A DNA stretch of 64,000 bases from Flavobacterium marginilacus (GTDB taxonomy: Bacteria > Bacteroidota > Bacteroidia > Flavobacteriales > Flavobacteriaceae). The stretch lies in the NCBI RefSeq assembly GCF_026870155.1, contig NZ_CP113975.1:4774001-4838000 (forward strand), written 5' to 3'. Numbering within the stretch: position 1 is the first letter of the stretch; every line of letters begins with the position of its first letter. Both the position numbers and the translations under genes were made by a program. Positions 32,899 to 42,175 of the stretch are shown here, one piece after another. A model generated the notes under the pieces. It was given only the letters and a program-made list of their open reading frames with translations. It searched no databases and was not told where the DNA came from.

Positions 32899-33770
32899 TT
32901 GAATTTAAAATCAGTAAAAAACTGCAGTCCGCATCGGGAGAAATGATTCTGAATCTTGATTTTCAAGTGAAGGAAAATGATTTTGTGACTTTGTATGGCG
33001 CTTCAGGTTCTGGTAAAACTACGACTTTGCAAATATTGTCCGGTTTGATAAATCCAGACAAAGGAATTATTAAAGTAAATAATGCTGTTTGGTTAGACAC
33101 CAATTCCAAAATAAATCTGCCTCCGCAGAAACGTAAAATTGGTTATGTTTTTCAGGATTATGCTTTGTTTCCTAATATGAGTGTTCGGGAAAATCTGACT
33201 TTTGCTTTAGAAAAAGGACAAGACAAAACCATTGTTGATGAATTGCTTCAAACGATGGAACTCGTTTCTTTGCAGCATCAAAAACCAAATCAATTATCGG
33301 GAGGACAGCAACAGCGCGTGGCTTTGGCAAGAGCTTTGGTGCGCAAACCTGATATTCTGTTATTGGACGAACCTTTGTCGGCAATTGATACCGAAATGCG
33401 TTTGAAACTGCAGGATTATCTTTTGGAAGTACATCGAAAATACAACTTGACAACCATTTTAGTCAGTCACGATATTTCCGAAATTTACAAACTTTCAGAT
33501 CAGGTAATCGTTATTGAAAACGGAAAAATTGCAAAACAGGGAACGCCATCCGAAGTATTTTCGAACCATTCCAATAGCGGAAAATTTCAATTTATCGGGG
33601 AGATTTTAAAAATCGAAAAAGAAAATTTCATTTACATTGTTTCGGTTTTAATTGGAAGCAACATCGTAAAAGTAATTGCGATGGAAGAGGAAATTGAAAC
33701 GCTTCGCATTGGCGAAAAAATAGTGGTTTCTTCGAAAGCATTCAATCCAATTTTGAGTAAGTTGAAATGA
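32895..33770 (+). CDS. modC: Molybdate ABC transporter ATP-binding protein
   Basis: This 291-aa ATPase has Walker A GASGSGKTT (about 36-44), Q-loop GYVFQDYALFPNMSV, signature LSGGQQQRVALARAL, Walker B ILLLDEPLSAID and the switch LVSHD. The C-terminal extension (about 220-291) is a single TOBE-like domain. It powers ModB. It is the last gene of the molybdenum locus. Confidence 0.95.
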   Translation: MIEFKISKKLQSASGEMILNLDFQVKENDFVTLYGASGSGKTTTLQILSGLINPDKGIIKVNNAVWLDTNSKINLPPQKRKIGYVFQDYALFPNMSVRENLTFALEKGQDKTIVDELLQTMELVSLQHQKPNQLSGGQQQRVALARALVRKPDILLLDEPLSAIDTEMRLKLQDYLLEVHRKYNLTTILVSHDISEIYKLSDQVIVIENGKIAKQGTPSEVFSNHSNSGKFQFIGEILKIEKENFIYIVSVLIGSNIVKVIAMEEEIETLRIGEKIVVSSKAFNPILSKLK

Positions 33771-33934
33771 TTTCAATATAGAATTCATGTTTACCTAACC
33801 ATTGAATTAACTTAAAAAAAACATAAATTCATTGAAAAAATCATCTTTATGCCCTAAACTTAAAACTTTGACCGTCTTTAACTTCAAATTAAAGAATATG
33901 TTTATTATTTTTACCCCATAATTACAAAAAAACT

Positions 33935-34810
33935 ATGGCTTCATCATTTGATAAATTCCAAAAACGCAGATTGCTTTCCTCTTATTTCTCTGTAGTTCTG
34001 AGTATATTCTTAGTATTATTTCTTTTAGGAATACTGGGCTTTTTCATTATAAATTCTAAAAAACTGGCTGATGATTTCAAAGAAGAAATTGCAATGACCG
34101 TGTTTTTTAAGAACGAAGCTAATGACAGTATATTGAAAGCTTTTGATCAGGAGCTAAAAACAGCCCGTTTTGCCAAATCTTTTATTTATGTTACCAAAGA
34201 AGCTGCAGCAAAACAGCATTCGGATATTATTGGTGAAGATTTTGTTACTTTTTTGGGAGAAAACCCATTGCAGAACTCTTTTGATATTCACTTAAAAGCC
34301 AATTTTGTTGAAAGAGACAGTATTGCCAAAATAGAATCGCGCTTACGCAAAAACACTATGATTTCGGATATTGTTTATGACAAACAGCTTGTAAATCTGG
34401 TTAATGACAATATTAAAAAAGTGAGTATGTGGATATTAATCGCAAGCGGTTTACTGACCATTATTGCCGTATTACTTATTAACAGCTCTTTACGATTATC
34501 AATCTATTCCAACCGATTTATCATTAAAACTATGCAGATGGTGGGTGCAACAAAATCTTTTATCCGTAAACCGTTTGTAATGCGCAGTATAAAATTAGGA
34601 ATGATTGGTGCCGGTCTGGCTATTATTGCATTACTGATATTACTCATTTATCTAAACAATATGTACCCTGGTCTTGGAATTTTGGACGATAAATTAGTAG
34701 TAGCCATTGTATTAATTGCCATATTTGGAATTGGTGTATTAATCACTTGGTTAAGTACTTATTTTGCAACACAGCGTTTCTTAAATTTAAGAACAGACGA
34801 TTTATACTAA
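33935..34810 (+). CDS. ftsX: Cell division protein FtsX
   Basis: This 291-aa FtsX permease has an N-terminal membrane segment (about 22-45), an extracytoplasmic domain with EEIAMTVFFKNEANDSILKAFDQELK, and three C-terminal segments around SMWILIASGLLTIIAVLLINSSLRLSIYSNRFIIKTMQMVGATKSFIRKPF. With FtsE it controls peptidoglycan hydrolases at the septum. No ftsE is adjacent. The genes that follow (DUF3098, uppP, truB) form the usual flavobacterial cluster. Confidence 0.92.
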   Translation: MASSFDKFQKRRLLSSYFSVVLSIFLVLFLLGILGFFIINSKKLADDFKEEIAMTVFFKNEANDSILKAFDQELKTARFAKSFIYVTKEAAAKQHSDIIGEDFVTFLGENPLQNSFDIHLKANFVERDSIAKIESRLRKNTMISDIVYDKQLVNLVNDNIKKVSMWILIASGLLTIIAVLLINSSLRLSIYSNRFIIKTMQMVGATKSFIRKPFVMRSIKLGMIGAGLAIIALLILLIYLNNMYPGLGILDDKLVVAIVLIAIFGIGVLITWLSTYFATQRFLNLRTDDLY

Positions 34811-34861
34811 ATTTAAAATATAGGAATGAGATTACTTCATTCCTTGCAATGATAATTGAAA

Positions 34862-35110
34862 ATGAAAAACAACGAAGAAAACAAACACGAATTCCTTTTT
34901 GAAAAAGTAAACTATAAAATTCTATTTATTGGAATTGCTGTTATAGTTCTCGGATTTATATTAATGTCTGGAGGCAGCAGTGACGACCCAAATGTTTTCA
35001 ATGAAGATATTTTCAACTTTAGAAGAATCCGTCTGGCACCAACAACAGTACTAATTGGTTTTGGAATTACTATTTATGCTATTCTTAAAAATCCAAAAAA
35101 AGATCAATAG
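34862..35110 (+). CDS. DUF3098 small membrane protein
   Basis: This 82-aa protein has two membrane segments (about 20-40 and 62-78) and the family stretch FRRIRLAPTTVLIGFGITIYAIL. The function is unknown. The start is ATG 34862. It is almost always found between ftsX and uppP, which suggests an envelope role. Confidence 0.88.
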   Translation: MKNNEENKHEFLFEKVNYKILFIGIAVIVLGFILMSGGSSDDPNVFNEDIFNFRRIRLAPTTVLIGFGITIYAILKNPKKDQ

Positions 35111-35202
35111 ATAACTAGACAAATTAGATTATTAGACAGTTTTGACTTCTAAAAAATCTAAGATATCTAAACTTCTAAAAGTCCAATAATCTAAAAATCC
35201 AA

Positions 35203-36000
35203 ATGAATACACTACAAGCTATCGTTCTTGCTATTATCGAAGGAATTACTGAATTTCTGCCTGTTTCTTCTACCGGTCACATGATTATTGCTTCTTCTTT
35301 TTTTGGAATTGCGCATGACGATTTCACTAAACTTTTTACTATTGTAATTCAGCTTGGAGCGATTTTATCAGTTGTGATTTTGTATTTCAAGCGTTTTTTT
35401 CAATCCTTTGATTTTTACTTCAAATTATTAGTCGCTTTTATTCCGGCTGTTGTTTTTGGTTTACTTTTCAGTAAAAAAATTGATGCTTTGCTTGAAAATC
35501 CTGTAACAGTTGCTGTTTCATTATTGATAGGCGGTGTAATTTTATTAAAAGTTGACGAATGGTTTAATAATCCAGACACTTCTGAAACTTCAAATGAAAT
35601 CACTTATCTTCAGGCTTTAAAAATTGGTTTGTTCCAATGCCTTGCGATGATTCCGGGAGTTTCAAGAAGCGGTGCTTCTATTGTCGGCGGAATGTCACAA
35701 AAACTTTCTCGAACTTCTGCAGCAGAATTCTCCTTCTTTCTTGCTGTTCCTACCATGCTGGGAGCTACGGCAAAAAAATGCTATGATTATTATAAAGACG
35801 GATTTATACTAACTGATGACCAGATTAATTTACTGGTTATTGGAAATATTGTCGCTTTCATTGTTGCTCTTTTGGCAATTAAAAGCTTCATTGGATTTTT
35901 GACAAAAAACGGTTTTAAAGTTTTTGGCTACTACCGAATCATTGCTGGAATCGTATTGCTTGCAATTCACTACTTCATTCATCCTTTGACTATAATTTAA
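35203..36000 (+). CDS. uppP: Undecaprenyl-diphosphate phosphatase
   Basis: This 265-aa inner-membrane phosphatase (UppP/BacA) recycles the lipid carrier of peptidoglycan and gives low-level bacitracin resistance. Seen are [19 protein letters not shown] at residues 8-26 and [23 protein letters not shown], the two active-site blocks. Its stop codon overlaps the truB start by 1 nt. Confidence 0.96.
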   Translation: MNTLQAIVLAIIEGITEFLPVSSTGHMIIASSFFGIAHDDFTKLFTIVIQLGAILSVVILYFKRFFQSFDFYFKLLVAFIPAVVFGLLFSKKIDALLENPVTVAVSLLIGGVILLKVDEWFNNPDTSETSNEITYLQALKIGLFQCLAMIPGVSRSGASIVGGMSQKLSRTSAAEFSFFLAVPTMLGATAKKCYDYYKDGFILTDDQINLLVIGNIVAFIVALLAIKSFIGFLTKNGFKVFGYYRIIAGIVLLAIHYFIHPLTII

Positions 36001-36698
36001 TGACTGCCGAAGATTTTTTAAACGGTCAGGTTCTCTTAATTGACAAACCGCTGCATTTTACTTCTTTTCAGGCAGTAAACAAAATCAAATATGCGCTGAT
36101 CAATAAGGCTGGGCTTCCAAAAAAATTCAAAATTGGACATGCCGGCACTTTAGACCCATTAGCATCCGGGCTGTTATTAATCTGTACTGGTAAATTCACC
36201 AAAAACATATCCGAACTGCAGGGTCAGGTAAAAGAATATACAGGCACTTTTTATATTGGAGCCACAACGCCTTCTTACGATTTAGAAACAGAAGTTGACC
36301 AAACTTTCGACACTTCAGATATAGACGATTCACTGATTCACGAAACGGTAAAACAGTTTTTAGGAGAAATTGATCAAAAACCACCTATTTTTTCGGCTAT
36401 TAAAAAAGACGGTGTCCGTCTGTATGAACACGCAAGAGCTGGCGAAATAATAGAAATTGCTTCAAGGAAAACTACCATTCATGAATTTGAAATCACCCGC
36501 ATAGCGCTTCCTGAAGTTGATTTTAGAGTTGTCTGCAGTAAGGGAACTTACATTCGTTCCTTGGCTTATGATTTTGGAAAAGCCATGAATTCTGGTTCAC
36601 ACTTAACCGTTTTAAGAAGAACTAAAATTGGCGATTATAATGTAGCCGATGCCATTGATGTGAATGATTTTGTAAATACGCTGATTCCAAAACAATAA
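36000..36698 (+). CDS. truB: tRNA pseudouridine-55 synthase
   Basis: This 232-aa enzyme makes pseudouridine 55 in tRNA. The catalytic block KIGHAGTLDPLASGLLLICTGKFTK contains the nucleophile Asp. EYTGTFYIGATTPSYDLE and the KGTYIRSLAYDFG motif are also present. It is short, without a C-terminal PUA domain, as in many bacteroidetes. It ends before a terminator. Confidence 0.96.
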   Translation: MTAEDFLNGQVLLIDKPLHFTSFQAVNKIKYALINKAGLPKKFKIGHAGTLDPLASGLLLICTGKFTKNISELQGQVKEYTGTFYIGATTPSYDLETEVDQTFDTSDIDDSLIHETVKQFLGEIDQKPPIFSAIKKDGVRLYEHARAGEIIEIASRKTTIHEFEITRIALPEVDFRVVCSKGTYIRSLAYDFGKAMNSGSHLTVLRRTKIGDYNVADAIDVNDFVNTLIPKQ

Positions 36699-36726
36699 AT
36701 TTGAACTCCAAATATTTATCCTAATA

Positions 36727-36775
36727 AAAAACACATTACAAATACACAAATTCGATTTATAATGTGTTTTTATAA
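36727..36775 (+). terminator. Terminator after truB
   Basis: AAACACATTA pairs with TAATGTGTTT across about 22 nt, with A and T runs on both sides. Confidence 0.75.
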
Positions 36776-37025
36776 TTTAAGCAGTGTTTATGAACACTTT
36801 TTCCCATTTACATTCACTATCTGTTAATAATGAGTTGCACTATCATTCCCAAATAGCAACTGTGTAACATAGTCATAAAACTTTTCAAACAGCTTTTTCA
36901 TAACGTAGTTTTTTAAATAGTTGAACAATATTTAAATACTCCAATAAAAAAAAGTAAATCAAAAAATAATAGATCTGGTAATCAGGCACTAAGATACATT
37001 TTTTTATTATAAAAAAAAATTATCC
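36776..37025. other. Intergenic region with a possible very small ORF
   Basis: Nothing firm is seen except a 25-codon minus-strand frame (36824-36901). The rest is AT-rich. Confidence 0.5.
36824..36901 (-). CDS. Possible 25-aa peptide
   Basis: The frame encodes MKKLFEKFYDYVTQLLFGND and five more residues. The peptide is amphipathic with a plausible start MKK. It lies 125 nt downstream of the thioredoxin-like gene on the same strand. There is no clear promoter or ribosome site, so it may be chance. Confidence 0.25.
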   Translation of the reverse strand: MKKLFEKFYDYVTQLLFGNDSATHY

Positions 37026-37643
37026 TTATAAACAAACACATTTTTTTATAGAAAACATCATCTCGACAACTTCTTCCTGCACAGACAGCCCTTTATCTTT
37101 TAGATACCATAACTGCAGCTGTGCTTTGCCCTCTTCATTTATTGTCCCAAATTGTTTTTTATAATTTACAATTAAATCTGTAGCTCCTTTTGGTCTTGGT
37201 CCCCAATCACTGCAGACTTTTCCAAATTCTTTGTCGATGACCAGAAGTTTTGGAATTGCTCTTCCTCCATTGGTTAAATATTGATTCATCAGGTCATCAT
37301 TAGCATCCCTGAAAATAATCTTTAATTTTATTTTATCCGATTCGCTGGCCATTTTATTTAATATCGGTAAAATTTGGGCTGCATCACCACACCATCCTTC
37401 GGCTATGACTAACCAAATATATTCTTTTTTTAATGTTTTCAGTTTCGTGCTGATATGCTCAAAAACAGTTATAGTTTTGTCCAGACGTTTTATCCTTGCT
37501 TCGTTCAAAGCACTATAATTCAACAGGTCAAGCGACTGTTCATTTCCTGTTGACTTGCCTTCTGACAGCAGATCGCTTACAATTTTCTTATATTCAGAAT
37601 AGGAATAACTATTAAATAATGCTCTAGCTACCAAACTTTTCAT
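37026..37643 (-). CDS. Thioredoxin-fold protein with a single-Cys WCGDA motif
   Basis: This 205-aa protein of the Thioredoxin_9-like family has the core LVIAEGWCGDAAQILPILNKMA and later GGRAIPKLLVIDKEFG, with a cis-Pro. The second Cys of CxxC is replaced by Ala, so a dithiol exchange is not possible with these residues. There is no signal peptide, so it is cytoplasmic. It ends with a Cys-containing tail (KKCVCL). It is transcribed alone. Confidence 0.8.
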   Translation of the reverse strand: MKSLVARALFNSYSYSEYKKIVSDLLSEGKSTGNEQSLDLLNYSALNEARIKRLDKTITVFEHISTKLKTLKKEYIWLVIAEGWCGDAAQILPILNKMASESDKIKLKIIFRDANDDLMNQYLTNGGRAIPKLLVIDKEFGKVCSDWGPRPKGATDLIVNYKKQFGTINEEGKAQLQLWYLKDKGLSVQEEVVEMMFSIKKCVCL

Positions 37644-38119
37644 TTATCTGAAATTTAATTTTTAATCAAAGAAATTCACATATTGTTATTGAATAATGGC
37701 AACCTATTTCATCGTTTTTTCGTGATTACTTTACCGTTGTCTCAACAACAATATGTTCCTTTCATATACAAGTTTATCTGAAACAAATTTAGAGATATGA
37801 TTATCCTTAAAATGTGATAAAAATCATCCCACAGCAAATAAAATACATTATAATTATAGTCATCAGACAGTTAAAACCTCAATTTTATTCCTTCGAAACA
37901 CATTTAAAAAACAATAAAATTAGGACAGAATATATTTTAGCATTGGAAAGAAATCTGTAAAAAATCTCAAAAAAACTTAATTTAAATATTTAGGAACTCT
38001 ATTTTCAAAAAAAACAGAATATGTCTATATTTGCACAAATTTCGCAGCATTGAACCCAAACGAGTGATGCAGATTTACTTTCGACAAATGAAAGGAAACC
38101 TTAAAAACAAAATTGACTG
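37644..38119. other. Intergenic region before pyrH
   Basis: There is no gene here. It contains the pyrH -7 element at 38026 and an isolated palindrome TGAT-AAAA-ATCA at 37815-37826 of FNR-like shape; nothing else is seen. Confidence 0.6.
38026..38033 (+). promoter_or_regulatory. -7 promoter element of pyrH
   Basis: TATATTTG matches TAnnTTTG. The leader to pyrH is about 80 nt. Confidence 0.5.
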
Positions 38120-38827
38120 ATGAAATACAAAAGAATCCTTCTGAAATTAAGTGGTGAAGCTTTAATGGGTGATCTGCAATATGGTATTGACCCGAAACGA
38201 TTGGCAGAATATGCCGATGAAATCAAGCAGCTTCATAATACAGGAGTTGAAATCGCTATAGTAATTGGTGGAGGAAACATTTTTAGAGGTGTTGCGGGAG
38301 CCAGTAAAGGAATGGACAGAGTGCAGGGAGATTACATGGGAATGCTTGCAACTGTAATTAACGGAATGGCTTTACAAGGCGCTATTGAAGACAAGGGAAT
38401 AAAAACCCGTTTACAGACAGCTTTAAAGATAGAATCCATCGCAGAACCTTATATCAAAAGAAGAGCGGATCGTCACTTAGAAAAAGGAAGAATTGTAATT
38501 TTTGGTGCCGGAACAGGAAACCCTTATTTTACTACAGACACAGCAGCTGTTCTGCGCGGTATCGAAATCAATGCAGATGTTATTTTAAAAGGTACCCGTG
38601 TTGACGGAGTTTATGATTGTGATCCTGAAAAGAATGCCAATGCAGTAAAATATGATTTCATCTCATTTGATGATGTTTTAAGCAAAGGACTGAATGTAAT
38701 GGACACTACAGCTTTTACTTTGAGTCAGGAAAACAAATTGCCAATTGTCGTTTTTGACATGAATAAATCGGGAAACCTATTGAAAATTTGTGAAGGAGAA
38801 AATATTGGAACAGTAGTTAATATATAG
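38120..38827 (+). CDS. pyrH: UMP kinase
   Basis: This 235-aa cytoplasmic UMP kinase phosphorylates UMP to UDP. Seen are [14 protein letters not shown], the GGGNIFRG loop, [39 protein letters not shown] and [13 protein letters not shown]. It is followed by frr, the common bacterial pair, after 73 nt that contain short repeat-like words. Confidence 0.97.
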   Translation: MKYKRILLKLSGEALMGDLQYGIDPKRLAEYADEIKQLHNTGVEIAIVIGGGNIFRGVAGASKGMDRVQGDYMGMLATVINGMALQGAIEDKGIKTRLQTALKIESIAEPYIKRRADRHLEKGRIVIFGAGTGNPYFTTDTAAVLRGIEINADVILKGTRVDGVYDCDPEKNANAVKYDFISFDDVLSKGLNVMDTTAFTLSQENKLPIVVFDMNKSGNLLKICEGENIGTVVNI

Positions 38828-38900
38828 TTAGCAGCAGTCAGTTTTTAGATAGCAGTATAGCAATCTGGAAACTGAAATCTGAAATCTAAAAATCTAAATC

Positions 38901-39464
38901 ATGACTGAAGAAATTGAATTTATATTAGACAGCACCGAAGAATCGATGAATGGCTCTCTTGAACATTTAGAGAAAGCTTTTTTAAATATTCGCGCAGGTA
39001 AAGCATCGCCTGCAATGCTGGGAAGTGTTTTTGTAGATTATTATGGATCTGCATCGCCTTTGTCTCAAGTGTCAAAAATCAGCGTTCCTGATGCCAGAAC
39101 AATCACTTTGCAGCCTTTTGAAAAAAACATGCTGCATCCGATAGAGAAAGCGATTATGATTGCCAATTTAGGTTTTAACCCGATGAACAACGGTGACGTA
39201 ATCATTATCAGTGTTCCTCCTTTAACAGAAGACAGAAGACGCGAACTTGCCAAACAAGCTAAATCAGAGTCAGAAGATGCTAAAATTGGTGTTAGAAACG
39301 CTCGAAAAGATGCCAATACCGATATCAAAAAATTAGAGAAAGAAGGAACTTCAGAAGATATCTGCAAAAGTGCCGAAGAACAAGTTCAAAACTTAACCAA
39401 TTCTTTTATTAAAAAAATTGACGAACTTCTAGCAGTGAAAGAAGCCGAAATAATGAAAGTATAA
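38901..39464 (+). CDS. frr: Ribosome recycling factor
   Basis: This 187-aa factor splits post-termination ribosomes with EF-G. It shows the RRF pattern MNGSLEHLEKAFLNIRAGKASPAML, PLSQVSKISVPDARTITLQPFEK, and the closing helix FIKKIDELLAVKEAEIMKV. It ends at a terminator. Confidence 0.97.
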   Translation: MTEEIEFILDSTEESMNGSLEHLEKAFLNIRAGKASPAMLGSVFVDYYGSASPLSQVSKISVPDARTITLQPFEKNMLHPIEKAIMIANLGFNPMNNGDVIIISVPPLTEDRRRELAKQAKSESEDAKIGVRNARKDANTDIKKLEKEGTSEDICKSAEEQVQNLTNSFIKKIDELLAVKEAEIMKV

Positions 39465-39484
39465 TCTTTCGCCAAAAAATAAAG

Positions 39485-39524
39485 AAATCTGTCAAGTTCA
39501 ATAGGAACACGACAGATTTTTTTT
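39485..39524 (+). terminator. Terminator after frr
   Basis: AAATCTGTC pairs with GACAGATTT across a 17-nt loop, followed by a run of T. Confidence 0.85.
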
Positions 39525-39584
39525 ATACCTTTTTTACGAGTACAAACTAAAACCGAATCTCTTTTTTTGTAACAAAACGTTTTT

Positions 39585-42083
39585 ATGAAGCACTGTGTTT
39601 TATTGTTCTTCTTTTTTACGCTTTCGCTAAAGGCACAATTTCAGGTAAACGGAATTGTAAAAGATGCTGCAAGCCAAAAAGGACTTCCCTTTGCCTCTAT
39701 TGTTTCAAATGAAGGTTCGAGCAGTATATCGGATGTTGACGGAAAATTTAGTATATCTTCCAAAAACAAAATTTCGTCTCTTACCGTTTCTTATGTAGGA
39801 TATCAGAAAAAAACAATTACCGTTACCGACGGCCAATTGTTTTACAAAATATTGTTACAGCAAAAAACAGACTACCTCAATGAAGTCCGAATTTCAAATA
39901 TCAATCCAGCATTGGCCATTATAAAAAAAGCCATTCAGAATAAAACGCAGAACAATCCTCAAGAAAGGCTGAAAAGCTATGAATACAAATCCTATAACAA
40001 ACTTATAGTTACAGCCAATCCAGACTCCATCAACGGATCAATAGACTCTGTTTTTGTAACCAATTCATTTGAAACTTATCTAAAAGAACTGGATTCTACC
40101 GATTATAAATTCAAACAGCTTATCAAAAAACAGCATTTGTTTCAAACAGAGAAAGTATCAAAATTTCAATTTGACGGTAAAAGACTAAAAGAGACCATTC
40201 TGGGTACAAAAATGGCAGGATTCAAACAGCCTGTTTACGAAATCCTAACATTTAATCTTCAGTCTTACTCCATATACGATCCAAAATATGAGCTTTTTGA
40301 AACCAAATACAACAGCCCAATAGCAGATAATGCATTAAACGACTACAACTACAAACTGCTGGATACAGTGGCCGTAAACGGCCGAAATACTTACATGATT
40401 CATTTCAAAAACAAAAAAAAGACAAAAGCTGCTGGTCTGGAAGGAATCCTGTATATCGATGAGATAAATTATGCCGTCGCAAAAGCAATTATCCGCATCA
40501 AAGGCATATTAGACATTAGCAGCGTGCATGAATTTGAATTTATCCCAGAGAAATATTTATGGTTTCCTACCATAACAACGTTTAAAATAGTAAAAGGAAC
40601 TAATGATGACGACATCAAAATTCTGGGTGGCACTATTCAGTTCGACGGTGATATTGAAGAAGACCTTACGCCCAGAAAAAGAAGTGAAACCGATTATATT
40701 TACCTGCTTTCCAAAACAACCAATTTCGACATTCAGTACACAACGCCTGTAGCGATTAAAAAACCCATAGTTCAGGTCGAAATTAAGGATAATGCAATAA
40801 ATAAGCCTGAAAGCTTTTGGACTGAATTCCGAAAAGACAGTCTGGACAGCCGAAGCGAAAAAACCTATTTATCGCTGGACAGCATTTCGATAAAAAAAAG
40901 AATTGAAAGAAAACTGAATTTTGGCCGAAAAATACTTACAGGTTACCTTCCTTTCAGCTTTTGGGATTTCGATCTGCGAAAAATACTAAGCTACAATAAT
41001 TATGAAGGACTGAGGCTGGGCTTTGGCGGTACAACCAATGATTTTTTATCCAAAAAATACCGTTTGGAAGGATATGCTGCTTACGGACTTCGGGATCATA
41101 ACTTCAAATACAATGCAGGAGTCAGTGCCAGAGTGGATAAATTCTCGAATACCTGGATCGGAGCAAGCTATACCGATGATCTTCGGGACATCGCAAGCAC
41201 TGATTATGCCGTTGATAAAAAAGCATTCAAAATTTATGACCCGCGCACGATAAACTTCAACACTTTTTACAGATATGAACGCTGGAGAATTGCTTTGGAA
41301 AGCCGGATTATCCCAAAAACAGAAAGTGTTCTGGCACTGGCCAATACTTTTGTAACGCCGCAATTTGATTACACGTACATCCTCAACGGCACTTCCTACC
41401 ATAGTTACACGATGACTACGGCAACGCTTTCTTTGAGATGGAACCCAAGAAGCGATTATATGCAGACTCCAAGCGGGCGGATTGAGGCTGAAAAAAGGTT
41501 TCCAAAATTTACATTGCAGCTGACGCAGTCCATACCAGAGGTACTTAAGAATGATTTTAGTTTTACCAAAATTGATTTTAAGGCCGATTATCAAATCAAA
41601 TATTTAAATGGCCAGAGAACCTCTTTACTGCTTGAAGCCGGCTGTGGCTTTGGCGATATACCGCTTCCACAGCTGTACAGCAACTCACCAAACAATCTCA
41701 ACCAGGAAACCATTTTTAAGAGAATTACTTTTGCGGGCAAAAACAGTTTTGAAACCATGTATTTCAACGAATTTTTCTCCAGTGAATTTATGTCCTTTCA
41801 ATTCAAGCATGGTTTCAGCAGAATATTTCTTTTCAAAAAAATAAAACCTTCCATAGATTTTGTAAGCCGAATGGCTTGGGGTAATATAAAAAACAAAGAA
41901 AACCATGCTGGCCTCAACTTTAAAACTCTGAATAAAGGCTTTTTCGAATCAGGACTGGAACTTAATCAGATCTTCAACGGATTGGGTCTTGGAGGTTATT
42001 ACCGTTATGGACCAAATCATCTAAGCGAGGTAAAAGACAATATCGCAGTAAAACTGACTTTTATTCTTGATTTAGGGATTTAA
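39585..42083 (+). CDS. DUF5686 outer-membrane protein with carboxypeptidase-like domain
   Basis: This 832-aa protein has a signal peptide (1-18, ending KAQF), a carboxypeptidase-D regulatory-like domain (about 20-95, with GLPFASIVSNEG and LTVSYVGYQKK) and then a long DUF5686 region. The C-terminal half looks like beta-barrel strands, ending VKLTFILDLGI. It is therefore expected in the outer membrane. It lacks a TonB plug. The function of the family is unknown. It is expressed alone between two terminators. Confidence 0.85.
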   Translation: MKHCVLLFFFFTLSLKAQFQVNGIVKDAASQKGLPFASIVSNEGSSSISDVDGKFSISSKNKISSLTVSYVGYQKKTITVTDGQLFYKILLQQKTDYLNEVRISNINPALAIIKKAIQNKTQNNPQERLKSYEYKSYNKLIVTANPDSINGSIDSVFVTNSFETYLKELDSTDYKFKQLIKKQHLFQTEKVSKFQFDGKRLKETILGTKMAGFKQPVYEILTFNLQSYSIYDPKYELFETKYNSPIADNALNDYNYKLLDTVAVNGRNTYMIHFKNKKKTKAAGLEGILYIDEINYAVAKAIIRIKGILDISSVHEFEFIPEKYLWFPTITTFKIVKGTNDDDIKILGGTIQFDGDIEEDLTPRKRSETDYIYLLSKTTNFDIQYTTPVAIKKPIVQVEIKDNAINKPESFWTEFRKDSLDSRSEKTYLSLDSISIKKRIERKLNFGRKILTGYLPFSFWDFDLRKILSYNNYEGLRLGFGGTTNDFLSKKYRLEGYAAYGLRDHNFKYNAGVSARVDKFSNTWIGASYTDDLRDIASTDYAVDKKAFKIYDPRTINFNTFYRYERWRIALESRIIPKTESVLALANTFVTPQFDYTYILNGTSYHSYTMTTATLSLRWNPRSDYMQTPSGRIEAEKRFPKFTLQLTQSIPEVLKNDFSFTKIDFKADYQIKYLNGQRTSLLLEAGCGFGDIPLPQLYSNSPNNLNQETIFKRITFAGKNSFETMYFNEFFSSEFMSFQFKHGFSRIFLFKKIKPSIDFVSRMAWGNIKNKENHAGLNFKTLNKGFFESGLELNQIFNGLGLGGYYRYGPNHLSEVKDNIAVKLTFILDLGI

Positions 42084-42123
42084 AAACCCTGTTATTTAAA
42101 GCAGTTTATAACTGTTTGTAAAC

Positions 42124-42160
42124 AAAAAAGGGAACAATTAAAAACTATTCCCTTTTTTAT
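42124..42160. terminator. Bidirectional terminator
   Basis: A run of six A and GGGAA pairs with TTCCC and six T. It serves the DUF5686 gene and dsbD. Confidence 0.8.
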
Positions 42161-42175
42161 TCTTCAAATATTGAT

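Noticed and set aside
37815..37826. FNR-like palindrome TGAT-AAAA-ATCA before pyrH
   Set aside because: A single short AT-rich palindrome about 200 nt from the -7 element; I noticed no second copy and no FNR-type regulator is encoded in the window.
41046..41594. Minus-strand frame of 182 codons within the DUF5686 gene
   Set aside because: It is antisense to a clear outer-membrane protein, with no domain, promoter or ribosome site.
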